Shown here: one piece after another, positions 51,501 through 58,848 of the stretch
Layout of the letters: the number at the start of each line of letters is the position of its first letter
Numbering within the stretch: the stretch's first letter is position 1
Origin: an uncultured Eubacteriales bacterium
Lineage (GTDB): Bacteria; Bacillota; Clostridia; Oscillospirales; CAG-272
Direction: 5' to 3'
NCBI GenBank assembly: GCA_910586545.1
Contig: CAJUIQ010000005.1
Location: 13,574 to 77,573, forward strand
DNA length: 64,000 bases
Notes under the pieces: generated by a model
What the model was told of the DNA's origin: nothing
The model's database searches: none
The model's input: only the letters and a program-made list of their open reading frames with translations
Position numbers and translations under genes: made by a program

Positions 51501-54187
51501 GTGGCTTTGAGCGGGGGGCGTCAAATTGGAACTTGTCTACAGGCGCCGGCGTCAATATGGCGGACTGCTTTAGCGGTTCTCGCAGTCTCTTCATCCAGGG
51601 TAATTTGGATAGTCGGCGTACTGCAGAGCAAAGCGTGGACGTTCATTGCTATACCGATGTACGGGAAAGTTTTACTCTCAGCGGCTTTGCCAAAGCAGTC
51701 GCTCTGCCTGAAAAGGAGCGAACCGGTGGGAAACCAGCACAGCTGCGGTTAGCGGCAAAAATCATATATGCAGATAATACCGAAGAAGAACATGCCGCAG
51801 ACTTCTCTCCGTCTACTACGGACTGGCAGTTCGGATTTGTACGCTTTTCAAAGTCAAAATTCAAGGCCATGCGGTCTTTAAAGGTATTTTGTGAATATTC
51901 TTATAATATAGGAATAGCGCGGTTCGACTGCATTCAGCTTGTCCGGGATAACTATGAAACCGGACTGACAAAATACGCATTTCCCGCAGAATATGATACG
52001 GAGGAAGAACAGGAACTGAGTCCTGCAAAAAAAGCGGAACCTGATACCGCAGCCTTTGAGGAAGCCGTAGATCCGTATGGCAACCGCATTACGGAAACCA
52101 TCTTTCAGGAGGGGAAGCACGGCACCATTTACCGCTCGTTCGGATATAATCAGGATGATGCAGACGCACCGGGCAACAACGCCGGCAACGACCAGATTCG
52201 TACGACGGATGAACGGGGATATAATACATGGTTCAGTGTAGACAGAGCGACCTCTCGTATTGACAGCGTCCTGGATCGCTGCGAAAATTTAACCAAATTT
52301 TCCTATGGGGAAAACGGCAGACTATCCGAAATGTCTGCATATGGCCAAAGTTCTCTCCCTCTTGCTACCGTATCCTATGCGTATGACAAAGCGGGCAACC
52401 TCGTCAAAATGGATCGGGGAAATGGAAATTACGTTACATATTCTTACAACAGTTTCCACAAATTATCTAAGATTGCGTCAAACAGTACAGGCTTTGACGT
52501 TCGATATGGATATAAAAACAATAGCGGCAGACTCAAAACGATTGGTATGATCGACGGTTCGAGCGTGGCATATGTATACAATCGATTTGGTCAGATTTTG
52601 TCGGAAACATGGAAGAAGAACGGACAACAGACCCATCGGTATAAATACGCGTATGACAGCAGCGGACAAATCGTTCGCGTGATTGACATAGGGAATAAAA
52701 GGGAGTATAATTATACCTATAAAAAAGGAAGTACGATAGGACAGGTAACGGAAAACGCCGTAGAACTGGACGCAAACGAGATGGTACGCTCGAGAGAGCC
52801 GGTATGTACGGTGGGATATCAGTACAATGGAGCGGATACCCTGACGGGGAAACGCATCCGAAGCGGAGCGTTCTCGCAGGAATACAAGTATGCGATAGAA
52901 CCGGACGGGACACGAATAGTAACGATGCCGGGAGGAGGGAAAAGTCAGTACAATACAGACCACTTTGGAAGAAAAACAACGGATGAAGTGAAATTTTCGT
53001 CAGGGTATTTGACGAGAAAGTATACATACCTTCCGGGACAGGTGACCGCGGAGCATATCCAGAATAAAAAAGTAAAGTCAGAGGCGACAACGCGGCTGGT
53101 GGAAACGATTACATACAGCAGTTCGAGCAGGAATGACAATGCGCTGGATGGAAGAATGATTCGGTATACATACGATGGAGAAGAGCGAATCACACAGATC
53201 ACGGACAGCGTGGAAGGGATCACACAGTATACGTACAACGAGCTGGGACAGTTGATAGGAGAACATAAAGACAATCCGGTGGAAGGCAGCCAGGTAAGCA
53301 CGGCGATAGAATACGACGCATACGGAAATATAGTGAAAAAAGGAGGGAAGGAATATCGTTACGATACGCTGTATAAGGATCGACTGATTGGATATGGAGA
53401 AGAGACAATAGAATATGTAGGAAGATATCCGAATCCGAAAGTATATCGAGGATGGGAGCTGACGTGGCACAAAGGAGGACAGCTGGTAGAAGCAAGCCGG
53501 GAAGGAAAGAAGCTGACGTTTACATACAACCTGGGGAATGTGCGAACGGAACGAACGGTGAACGGGAAGCGATATCGATATATCGTGGACGGGACACGGA
53601 TACTGTGGGACAAGTACAAGGGAGCAGAGTACGTATACGACAGCGAAGGCAAGGTATGCGGAATGGTGTACGAAGGAGAGACGTACTACTTTGTGAAGAA
53701 TCTGCAGGGAGACGTGATCTCGATAACAACGGATACGGGAATGGAAATCGTCCAGTACAGCTACGACGCGTGGGGGGTATGCAAAACGAAAGCGGCGCCC
53801 GCGTGGGAAGGAGTTGCAAAGGCAAACGTATTCCGGTACCGGTCGTATGTATATGACGAAGATTTGGGGCTGTATTATCTGCACAACCGGTATTATGATC
53901 CGGAGGTAGGGCGGTTTATCTCGGAAGATCCCGCAATGGATGGGACGAACTGGTACGCATACTGCGGAAGCGACGCGGTGAACTATGTGGACCCGGAAGG
54001 ACTGTGGAGGCAGGTGAACCTGGGATATCAGGCGCAGTCTGGAGATACGCTATGGGGACTTGCGGAGAAGGTATTTAAGGGACAAGGATGGAAATGGCCG
54101 GACCTGGGATATCCGTATGATTTGGGAAAGAGGCCGCTGCAGGCAGGAGACATCATAGGGTATCAAGGGGGGGCTGATCGAGTATGA
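48578..54187 (+). CDS. Giant Rhs / YD-repeat protein
   Basis: 1869 residues, without a signal peptide. A unique N-terminal part (1-265) is followed by a DNRLRE-like beta domain (about 270-440), a first YD-repeat block (about 600-800), two carbohydrate-binding-like jelly rolls (about 815-985 and 990-1160), a second YD block (about 1220-1750), the Rhs-associated core ending 'YYDPEVGRFISEDP' and 'NYVDPEGL', then a LysM-like stretch ('SGDTLWGLAEKVFKG'). The frame ends at TGA 54185-54187, just after a G7 tract; in the +1 frame it would continue into the lysozyme-like tip. Rhs proteins form a shell that delivers C-terminal toxins. Composition changes near 52.7 kb to purine-rich codons. How the protein is exported is not visible. 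Confidence 0.9.
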   Translation: MKDYKKRTNALEQETPRTDDAPGKLRLAEKEAVPLWEDMSRRGKNRKVYTRDGIWREAVYFANPVHTLQADGAYEEISECVHLEAKEAYFENSFGRFQVRFNRKKEFDEIFRMEKEGCCLTVSPLKRSRGNNYLEAPLCHEEGNGEYLLYENAADHADYRYSVTGDRVKEDIVIRERADSYRYGFLLDTIGLKMQFQEAERILTFSSLETGEEVFMIPAPFMTDGAGNRSDDVYYEVRPVNEAQTALTIIPDSAWIDENDRVFPVIIDPQVVLSGETDMQTYRWRDGNMIKDSGTISVGSVQAGSSCFASRMYIKLAMPDIPKHARIQKVTLDLHQQKCVGNAPRLCLYQVTGDITAGTCTPSARVDMLDYAQNTSIGTAALSFDITAFYDSIRGGEASYRSLMLRAQDESGSRISYVDIYGSNAAAANQPKIVVTYEIGGVVSTSASVSHNLGAFGRADMALQTGLLKVEAEDLAWQGIRMPVSIRHTFHSALAGYQYTQNAEIDLDTANFSAMRLGNGWKLNYMQSIVPKTFIHDGTARSGYVFMDESGAGIYLVESTKEYFKKTYTTLLGTKKEYYLCEDLAESGYMYDPHKRELYYCADTYTFDTAGRLVSIEDQNKNKLQIVYTADRITSIIDGADRVFALDWAASGTLTSITGPDGKKVQYQYTGDNLTGVIARDGAYTKLEYTDNMLTAVSSYDTQTASAYTDRIEYAYDNAGRVGSISEKGKENLEGETVSYTYNIAARKTTAENTIDHEDKTEKIYTVYTFDNDGAMLGSYAYTENGDKVQIIPSGTGINPYIKGVNYSSGADNLLQNHSFQTLNGWATSSGECPTLQVSAYSTSQNALYGNTVLRMEETLSSSGNAGVWQLTDTLPAGEYAFSAYIRLLSDVVGENDTAGVFLRVTDTSDTVLAQSERITEKSAEYVRLILPFALAAAQSVKVWICVNGRTALYADGAQLEKNSFASTYNCMENGGFERGASNWNLSTGAGVNMADCFSGSRSLFIQGNLDSRRTAEQSVDVHCYTDVRESFTLSGFAKAVALPEKERTGGKPAQLRLAAKIIYADNTEEEHAADFSPSTTDWQFGFVRFSKSKFKAMRSLKVFCEYSYNIGIARFDCIQLVRDNYETGLTKYAFPAEYDTEEEQELSPAKKAEPDTAAFEEAVDPYGNRITETIFQEGKHGTIYRSFGYNQDDADAPGNNAGNDQIRTTDERGYNTWFSVDRATSRIDSVLDRCENLTKFSYGENGRLSEMSAYGQSSLPLATVSYAYDKAGNLVKMDRGNGNYVTYSYNSFHKLSKIASNSTGFDVRYGYKNNSGRLKTIGMIDGSSVAYVYNRFGQILSETWKKNGQQTHRYKYAYDSSGQIVRVIDIGNKREYNYTYKKGSTIGQVTENAVELDANEMVRSREPVCTVGYQYNGADTLTGKRIRSGAFSQEYKYAIEPDGTRIVTMPGGGKSQYNTDHFGRKTTDEVKFSSGYLTRKYTYLPGQVTAEHIQNKKVKSEATTRLVETITYSSSSRNDNALDGRMIRYTYDGEERITQITDSVEGITQYTYNELGQLIGEHKDNPVEGSQVSTAIEYDAYGNIVKKGGKEYRYDTLYKDRLIGYGEETIEYVGRYPNPKVYRGWELTWHKGGQLVEASREGKKLTFTYNLGNVRTERTVNGKRYRYIVDGTRILWDKYKGAEYVYDSEGKVCGMVYEGETYYFVKNLQGDVISITTDTGMEIVQYSYDAWGVCKTKAAPAWEGVAKANVFRYRSYVYDEDLGLYYLHNRYYDPEVGRFISEDPAMDGTNWYAYCGSDAVNYVDPEGLWRQVNLGYQAQSGDTLWGLAEKVFKGQGWKWPDLGYPYDLGKRPLQAGDIIGYQGGADRV

Positions 54188-54346
54188 GAACGGGGTACCG
54201 TATGCGCATGTGGCGATGGTGGTGTATGAGAACAATGCGTATCACACCCCGGAGAAAATGCCGGAACCGCAAAAGCCAAAACCCCCGGAGCCAACGGCTT
54301 CGGGGGGAGGGGCTAACTCCAACCCCGGCAGCGTTAGCAGTACGAG
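53942..54346 (+). repeat. 405-base direct repeat, copy 1 (Rhs core end plus linker)
   Basis: By eye identical, base for base, to 55896-56300 (offset 1954). It covers the core end, the LysM-like stretch, the G7 tract and the Pro-rich linker up to 'GSVSSTS', after which the tips differ. Confidence 0.95.
54167..54173 (+). other. G7 tract at the Rhs frame break, copy 1
   Basis: Seven G at codons CAA GGG GGG GCT lead to a stop 15 bases later. With six G the frame reads on as 'GGLIEYENGVPYAHVAMVV' into the tip. Confidence 0.85.
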
Positions 54347-55073
54347 CGGACCGGGAAAGGGGACAATTGGTACATCAATGTCTGCCCAAAAGACTTTATC
54401 CGAGTCATTGAAAAAGAATTTAATTCCTGAAGAGACCAAGGATATAGTCGTATCCTGGTATAAAATTATGGATGAATATAATATTAAAAAGAATAATTAT
54501 TATTCAAGTAATACCAATATTCAAAGTGACCTGGATAAAGTTCTTCTTAATGCAACGTATATATACAAAATGCTCTGCGCAAATTGGACTATAAACGCAA
54601 TTTGCGGTATGTTGGGTAATATGTATATCGAAAGTGGAATTAATCCAGGAAGATGGGAGAGCGGCATCCCAGGCGGAGATAGCGGATATGGCTTGGTACA
54701 GTTTACTCCTTATCCTATGGGTGTTGGAGCTCCAAATCCATATATAGAGTGGGCTGATTACTATACTTATCGCCATGACAGTCTGCTTTTTCAAATGCTA
54801 TATTTACTTTTAGCATTACAAGATGGCCATGGATTTTGGTTTCATAATAAAAAACATCCCGAATATTCTATGACATTTGAAGAATTTAAAACATCTACGC
54901 AATCCCCTTCGCACTTAGCTGCAGTATTTCAATTTTGCTATGAAAGAGGAGGATATGGTTCAATGTCAATGCGGCAATATAATGCGGAGGAATTCTATAA
55001 ATATTTTACAAATGGTACTACTCCGAAGTTAAAAGATTCATTGGGTAATTATGTTCAATATATATATTTGTAA
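54210..55073 (+). CDS. Rhs tip 1: phage-lysozyme-like C-terminal domain, out of frame with the core
   Basis: 287 codons from ATG 54210; the frame is open from the G7 tract at 54168, and no ribosome binding site precedes the ATG, so it is best read as the C-terminal part of the Rhs protein displaced by +1. A Pro-rich linker (to about 46) precedes a domain resembling phage tail lysozymes: 'CGMLGNMYIESGINPGRW' with candidate catalytic Glu141, and 'GYGLVQFTP' at 159-167. The tip DNA is clearly richer in A/T than the core. The predicted activity is peptidoglycan cleavage. The next gene is a lipoprotein, a sensible place for immunity to a wall hydrolase. Confidence 0.7.
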   Translation: MAMVVYENNAYHTPEKMPEPQKPKPPEPTASGGGANSNPGSVSSTSGPGKGTIGTSMSAQKTLSESLKKNLIPEETKDIVVSWYKIMDEYNIKKNNYYSSNTNIQSDLDKVLLNATYIYKMLCANWTINAICGMLGNMYIESGINPGRWESGIPGGDSGYGLVQFTPYPMGVGAPNPYIEWADYYTYRHDSLLFQMLYLLLALQDGHGFWFHNKKHPEYSMTFEEFKTSTQSPSHLAAVFQFCYERGGYGSMSMRQYNAEEFYKYFTNGTTPKLKDSLGNYVQYIYL

Positions 55074-55087
55074 AGGAGGCGTAAAGA

Positions 55088-55810
55088 GTGAAACATGTAT
55101 TTTCTGCAATTCTAACTCTTGTACTTTTACTTACCAGTTGCGCTGTTCAAACTAAAGAAATAACAGAAAGTACAGAGAAAGACGACCAAGTTTTAGAAGA
55201 AATTCCATATGATCAATATAATAGTTATGAATCCATATTGAAAGAATATCAACGATTTGCAGTTTATGCAATAGAAGACCAGGAACAAGTACTGAAAGGT
55301 GAACCTTGGTATGCTTGTGGGTGGTTAGGAGGTCTAATTGTTCAATACAATTCGGGAAGAATGCTTATGAAAGACGACTTTGGATATGCAATACAAGACT
55401 TAAACGGAAATGGAAGTCCAGAATTAATTTTACATATAAATTACACTGTTTTGGCAATTTTTTCAATGGTAAACGATAAGCCAATGCTACTGGACGATTT
55501 TGGACCACGGCACTATTGTGCAATAGATTCTTCTGGAATGATTTACACTCATACGAGTGGTGGAGCAACTACTTGGAGTTACGCAATATATAAGTTATCG
55601 GAGGACGATAGCCAGCTGTTGCTTGTTGAAGAATACGGAGAAAATGGGAATTTTTCTGGAGAGGGATATTATCAGAAAAAGGATGGGGAATACACAGAAC
55701 TCGATAAAAAAGGTTTGGATGATTCACTTAAGACGCTTTTTTATGATTTTAGTATATCTCCAACAGAAATGACGAAGAATTCGAGTCTTTCATTTGTCGC
55801 ACTATTTTGA
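55088..55810 (+). CDS. Lipoprotein, candidate immunity protein for tip 1
   Basis: 240 residues with a lipoprotein signal peptide (lipobox 'LTSC', Cys at about 18) and a globular part containing 'GYAIQDLNGNGSPELILHIN', a calcium-loop-like or FG-GAP-like turn. No known family was recognised. It starts 14 bases after the tip 1 stop with aaaggagg ahead, so it is translated right after the tip. Immunity by binding the lysozyme-like tip outside the membrane is an inference from position and location. A terminator follows. Confidence 0.65.
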   Translation: MKHVFSAILTLVLLLTSCAVQTKEITESTEKDDQVLEEIPYDQYNSYESILKEYQRFAVYAIEDQEQVLKGEPWYACGWLGGLIVQYNSGRMLMKDDFGYAIQDLNGNGSPELILHINYTVLAIFSMVNDKPMLLDDFGPRHYCAIDSSGMIYTHTSGGATTWSYAIYKLSEDDSQLLLVEEYGENGNFSGEGYYQKKDGEYTELDKKGLDDSLKTLFYDFSISPTEMTKNSSLSFVALF

Positions 55811-55816
55811 GCTACA

Positions 55817-55886
55817 AAAACCCAGGCAGGGAAATTCCCTGCCTGCTTTTTGTTGACAGAAGAGGAAAGATGATGTAATATGGGGG
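55817..55886 (+). promoter_or_regulatory. Terminator plus promoter module, copy A
   Basis: Hairpin caggcagggaa/ttcccTGCCTG (55823-55845) and T-run end the tip 1-immunity 1 transcript. TTGACA (55853-55858), 17 bases, TAATAT (55876-55881) follow at once. The same block, about 80% alike, lies at 57513-57586; both run up to 'gggtagaa' and then a piece of Rhs core. Confidence 0.85.
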
Positions 55887-55895
55887 TAGAAAGAC

Positions 55896-56300
55896 GGGAC
55901 GAACTGGTACGCATACTGCGGAAGCGACGCGGTGAACTATGTGGACCCGGAAGGACTGTGGAGGCAGGTGAACCTGGGATATCAGGCGCAGTCTGGAGAT
56001 ACGCTATGGGGACTTGCGGAGAAGGTATTTAAGGGACAAGGATGGAAATGGCCGGACCTGGGATATCCGTATGATTTGGGAAAGAGGCCGCTGCAGGCAG
56101 GAGACATCATAGGGTATCAAGGGGGGGCTGATCGAGTATGAGAACGGGGTACCGTATGCGCATGTGGCGATGGTGGTGTATGAGAACAATGCGTATCACA
56201 CCCCGGAGAAAATGCCGGAACCGCAAAAGCCAAAACCCCCGGAGCCAACGGCTTCGGGGGGAGGGGCTAACTCCAACCCCGGCAGCGTTAGCAGTACGAG
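55896..56300 (+). repeat. 405-base direct repeat, copy 2
   Basis: Identical by eye to 53942-54346, including the G7 tract (56121-56127). It begins abruptly inside the Rhs core after the promoter module. Confidence 0.95.
55932..56141 (+). pseudogene. Orphan fragment of Rhs core end
   Basis: 69 codons in the Rhs frame from a GTG ('NYVDPEGLWRQVNLGYQAQ' start) to the same stop after G7 as in copy 1. No separate ribosome binding site of quality. It is the 5' part of an orphan tip cassette, cut off from any full core. Confidence 0.75.
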
Positions 56301-56973
56301 TAAGCCGGGTAATGCAAACTCCACGGGCATGAGTTCTGGGGGACTGAAACCGGGCGGCGGTCAAACGCATGGATTTGGGTTGGGAGAAACTGGAAATCTG
56401 CCAGAACTGCCTAAACCATATATTCCGCCAATAAATGTATTTTTTGTTTATAACAAAATAGATAGTGGCTTTAAAGAGCAGGCAGATTATATGGCGGAAA
56501 AGAAGTATAGAGATCAAATAAATGAATTTATCTATTTTACAAAAATTCATGAGTTTGTAAATGAATGGAACAGTTTGGTCGATACCCGTATAAATGATAT
56601 TCTTTTATTTTTACATGGCGGCGCAGGAAAGTTGTACTTTGATAAAGAAGAGATGCAGTACGATGATTTTTCTCAATTAAAAGAATTAAGCATCGATGGA
56701 AGGGCATATTTATTAGCATGTAACGGTGGAACAGAATATGAAGGGACAACGATTGCCTGGAAGTTTTCAGAGTTATTACATGGGAAAAGAGTTCGTGCTG
56801 TGGTAGACGGGAAAGTATACTACCGAGACTGGTATCAGTTATTCAAACGCTGGCCGCTAACAAAAGAAGAGGGCGCATATTGGGCGGATTTTTATTATGT
56901 CAGAGGCCTTACCAGCCGCAGGAAATTGCAGCTTGAGGGTGGATTCTATGGAAAAATGCCTTGGCCGGAATAA
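56164..56973 (+). CDS. Rhs tip 2 (orphan): His/Cys caspase-like candidate domain
   Basis: 269 codons from ATG 56164, in the +1 frame relative to the core fragment just as for tip 1, and with no ribosome binding site. The linker (1-46) equals that of tip 1; then a new sequence begins. 'DILLFLHGGAGKLYF' (His151) and 'GRAYLLACNGGTEYEGTT' (Cys186) resemble the His and Cys strands of clan CD caspase-like or DUF4347-type domains, so a protease is possible; this is a pattern match, not a proven family assignment. A/T-rich compared with the repeat. The gene behind it is a candidate immunity protein. Confidence 0.55.
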   Translation: MAMVVYENNAYHTPEKMPEPQKPKPPEPTASGGGANSNPGSVSSTSKPGNANSTGMSSGGLKPGGGQTHGFGLGETGNLPELPKPYIPPINVFFVYNKIDSGFKEQADYMAEKKYRDQINEFIYFTKIHEFVNEWNSLVDTRINDILLFLHGGAGKLYFDKEEMQYDDFSQLKELSIDGRAYLLACNGGTEYEGTTIAWKFSELLHGKRVRAVVDGKVYYRDWYQLFKRWPLTKEEGAYWADFYYVRGLTSRRKLQLEGGFYGKMPWPE

Positions 56974-57006
56974 AGTCTTTGCAGACAGAAGAGAAAAGAG
57001 GTTATT

Positions 57007-57492
57007 ATGAAATATCGTCAAATTTTAAAAGCGCTGATTATAATATTAGGAATAATGCTGTTCATTGGAGGGGGAGTGTGGATGATTTATTCAAGAACAT
57101 TTAAAAGTATAGAGTTTGAACAAGTATGCGAAAGGGAGGCTAATTTAAAAAAAGAGAGAAGCATTATATGGTTTACGCTTCGTTCTTCTGAATACTCTGG
57201 CTTCTATTCCGAAGGATGGTTGGATACTTTAGGGGTGGAGAATTACGATGATATAATATTTGATTATGACCGCTATACCTATGTAGTCACTATTGGGCAT
57301 GAACTACTCAATATAGAGTACAGCAGAAGTGACATGAAGAATCGGATTTATGGAATTTTTGGGAAACAATATGTTGGACATGTAACGCTGAAAGAAAAGG
57401 CCACAGATAAAGTATATATTTACAGAATTAAAAAGATGGATATAGACTGTGATTATCACGAACCGGAGCGAGATGTGACCTTTTCCAAATAA
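57007..57492 (+). CDS. Single-pass membrane protein, candidate immunity protein for tip 2
   Basis: 161 residues: an N-terminal membrane helix (about 8-28) and a soluble domain of about 130 residues with no recognised family, ending in a charged 'DYHEPERDVTFSK'. It starts 33 bases after the tip 2 stop with gaaaagagg ahead. Tip-immunity order and spacing are the same as in the first cassette. The candidate immunity role is inference. A terminator-promoter module follows directly. Confidence 0.6.
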   Translation: MKYRQILKALIIILGIMLFIGGGVWMIYSRTFKSIEFEQVCEREANLKKERSIIWFTLRSSEYSGFYSEGWLDTLGVENYDDIIFDYDRYTYVVTIGHELLNIEYSRSDMKNRIYGIFGKQYVGHVTLKEKATDKVYIYRIKKMDIDCDYHEPERDVTFSK

Positions 57493-57512
57493 AGGCGCAT
57501 GGAACATAATGT

Positions 57513-57586
57513 AAACCCAGGCAGGGATCTATCCCTGCCTGGGTTTTTGTTGACAGGGGAAGAAATATGTTGTAATATGAGGGTAG
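57513..57586 (+). promoter_or_regulatory. Terminator plus promoter module, copy B
   Basis: Perfect hairpin aaacccaggcagggat/atccctgcctgggttt (57513-57546) with T-run, then TTGACA (57550-57555), 17 bases, TAATAT (57573-57578). Same architecture as copy A at 55817-55886. Confidence 0.88.
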
Positions 57587-57816
57587 AACCGGACGGTACA
57601 CGGATACTGTGGGACGAGTACAAGGGAGCAGAGTACGTATACGACAGCGAAGGCAAGGTATGCGGAATGGTGTACGAAGGAGAGACGTACTACTTTGTGA
57701 AGAACCTGCAGGGAGGCAGTGTTGCTGTTTATGCTTTAATTGATTTATCGGATCACGAAAAAGCACTTTACAATCTTCTGTGTTTATGTTATATTATAAA
57801 TAGTGGTATTTTATAG
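57577..57816 (+). pseudogene. Degenerate third Rhs core fragment
   Basis: From ATG 57577, 79 codons. Bases 57599-57715 repeat core bases 53595-53711 (offset 4004) with a few changes ('YDSEGKVCGMVYEGETYYF' part). It then runs into unrelated sequence ('SDHEKALYNLLCLCYI') and stops. It looks like the remains of a third cassette whose tip has been lost. Confidence 0.75.
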
Positions 57817-57846
57817 TGACCAAAGGACAATGGAGTTGCTGTAAGA

Positions 57847-57936
57847 ATGCGCACCGCACTGCCTTTTGGACGCGTGGTAGACGGTATGAATGCGTTGCTT
57901 TTTCTAAAAAATACCCGGCTTGTTATTGAATCGTAA
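57847..57936 (+). CDS. Very small open frame, unknown
   Basis: 29 codons ('MRTALPFGRVVDGMNALLFL' start). ggag lies 11 bases ahead. Its composition is coding-like and unlike the A/T-rich debris around it, but it may be the 3' scrap of a lost gene. No function assigned. Confidence 0.25.
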   Translation: MRTALPFGRVVDGMNALLFLKNTRLVIES

Positions 57937-57972
57937 GAAAGGACGATTGAATTTTTTCAATCATGTGCGTTT

Positions 57973-58794
57973 ATGGAACAGACAAGGATATCTGAGCTTT
58001 CCGAAATTGCCCGCAAGGTACGTGTTGGGGTAGTAGACGCTGTATATAGCGCCGCGTCCGGGCATCCGGGCGGCTCCCTGTCCTCTGCGGATATTCTTAC
58101 ATATTTATATTTTGAAGAATTGCGTATTGATCCTAAAGATCCTACCGGAGCGGATCGGGATAGAATGGTTTTATCTAAGGGGCATGCCTCTCCCGTGTTG
58201 TATTCTGTTCTCGCCAATCGAGGATACTTTTCGGTAGAAGAGCTGAAAACCTTTCGAAAATCGGATTCTCGTTTGCAAGGCCACCCAGACCTGAAAAAAA
58301 CGCCTGGAGTGGATATGACTACCGGCTCTCTTGGCCAGGGAGTTTCCGCTGCCTGCGGTATGGCGCTTGCTGCAAAGCTAGACGGATCCAGCCGTCGCGT
58401 GTATGCGTTAGTGGGAGACGGAGAAAGTGAAGAAGGACAGGTGTGGGAGGCTGCAATGTTTGCCGCACATTACAAGCTGGATAATCTGTGCTTTATCTTA
58501 GACTGGAACGGGCTGCAGATAGACGGAGCTATTGACGATGTAATCGGACCGGCTCCTTTTGATACGAAATTTGCTGCTTTTGGCTGGAATGTAATTATGG
58601 CTGACGCCCATGATTTTGTATCCTTGGAATCTGCATTCCAAGCTGCCCGCTCACAGCAGGGCAAACCCAGCGTAGTGATTGCTAAAAGTGTAAAAGGACG
58701 CGGCGTCTCCTTTATGGAAAACCAGGCTTCCTGGCATGGAAAGGCTCCGAACGCTGCGGAATATGAAACAGCGATACAGGAGCTGCAGGCGTAA
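57973..58794 (+). CDS. Transketolase, N-terminal subunit
   Basis: 273 residues, the thiamine-pyrophosphate-binding half of a split transketolase. Landmarks: 'SAASGHPGGSLSSADILTYLY', 'DRMVLSKGHASPVLYSVLANRG', 'TGSLGQGVSAACGMAL' and the TPP motif 'GDGESEEGQVWEAAMFAAHYKLDN'. It transfers two-carbon units between sugar phosphates in the non-oxidative pentose phosphate pathway. The C-terminal subunit gene follows after 54 bases. Two-subunit transketolases are frequent in Clostridia and archaea. Confidence 0.95.
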   Translation: MEQTRISELSEIARKVRVGVVDAVYSAASGHPGGSLSSADILTYLYFEELRIDPKDPTGADRDRMVLSKGHASPVLYSVLANRGYFSVEELKTFRKSDSRLQGHPDLKKTPGVDMTTGSLGQGVSAACGMALAAKLDGSSRRVYALVGDGESEEGQVWEAAMFAAHYKLDNLCFILDWNGLQIDGAIDDVIGPAPFDTKFAAFGWNVIMADAHDFVSLESAFQAARSQQGKPSVVIAKSVKGRGVSFMENQASWHGKAPNAAEYETAIQELQA

Positions 58795-58848
58795 AAATCC
58801 TGCTACGATATATGTAAAAAGATGCCAGAGAAAGGTATGGTCTGAGAA

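Noticed and set aside
52478..53884. Several long minus-strand frames in the Rhs core
   Set aside because: They come from the purine-rich codon use of the Rhs gene; the translations are low-complexity Ser/Pro/Arg sequences.
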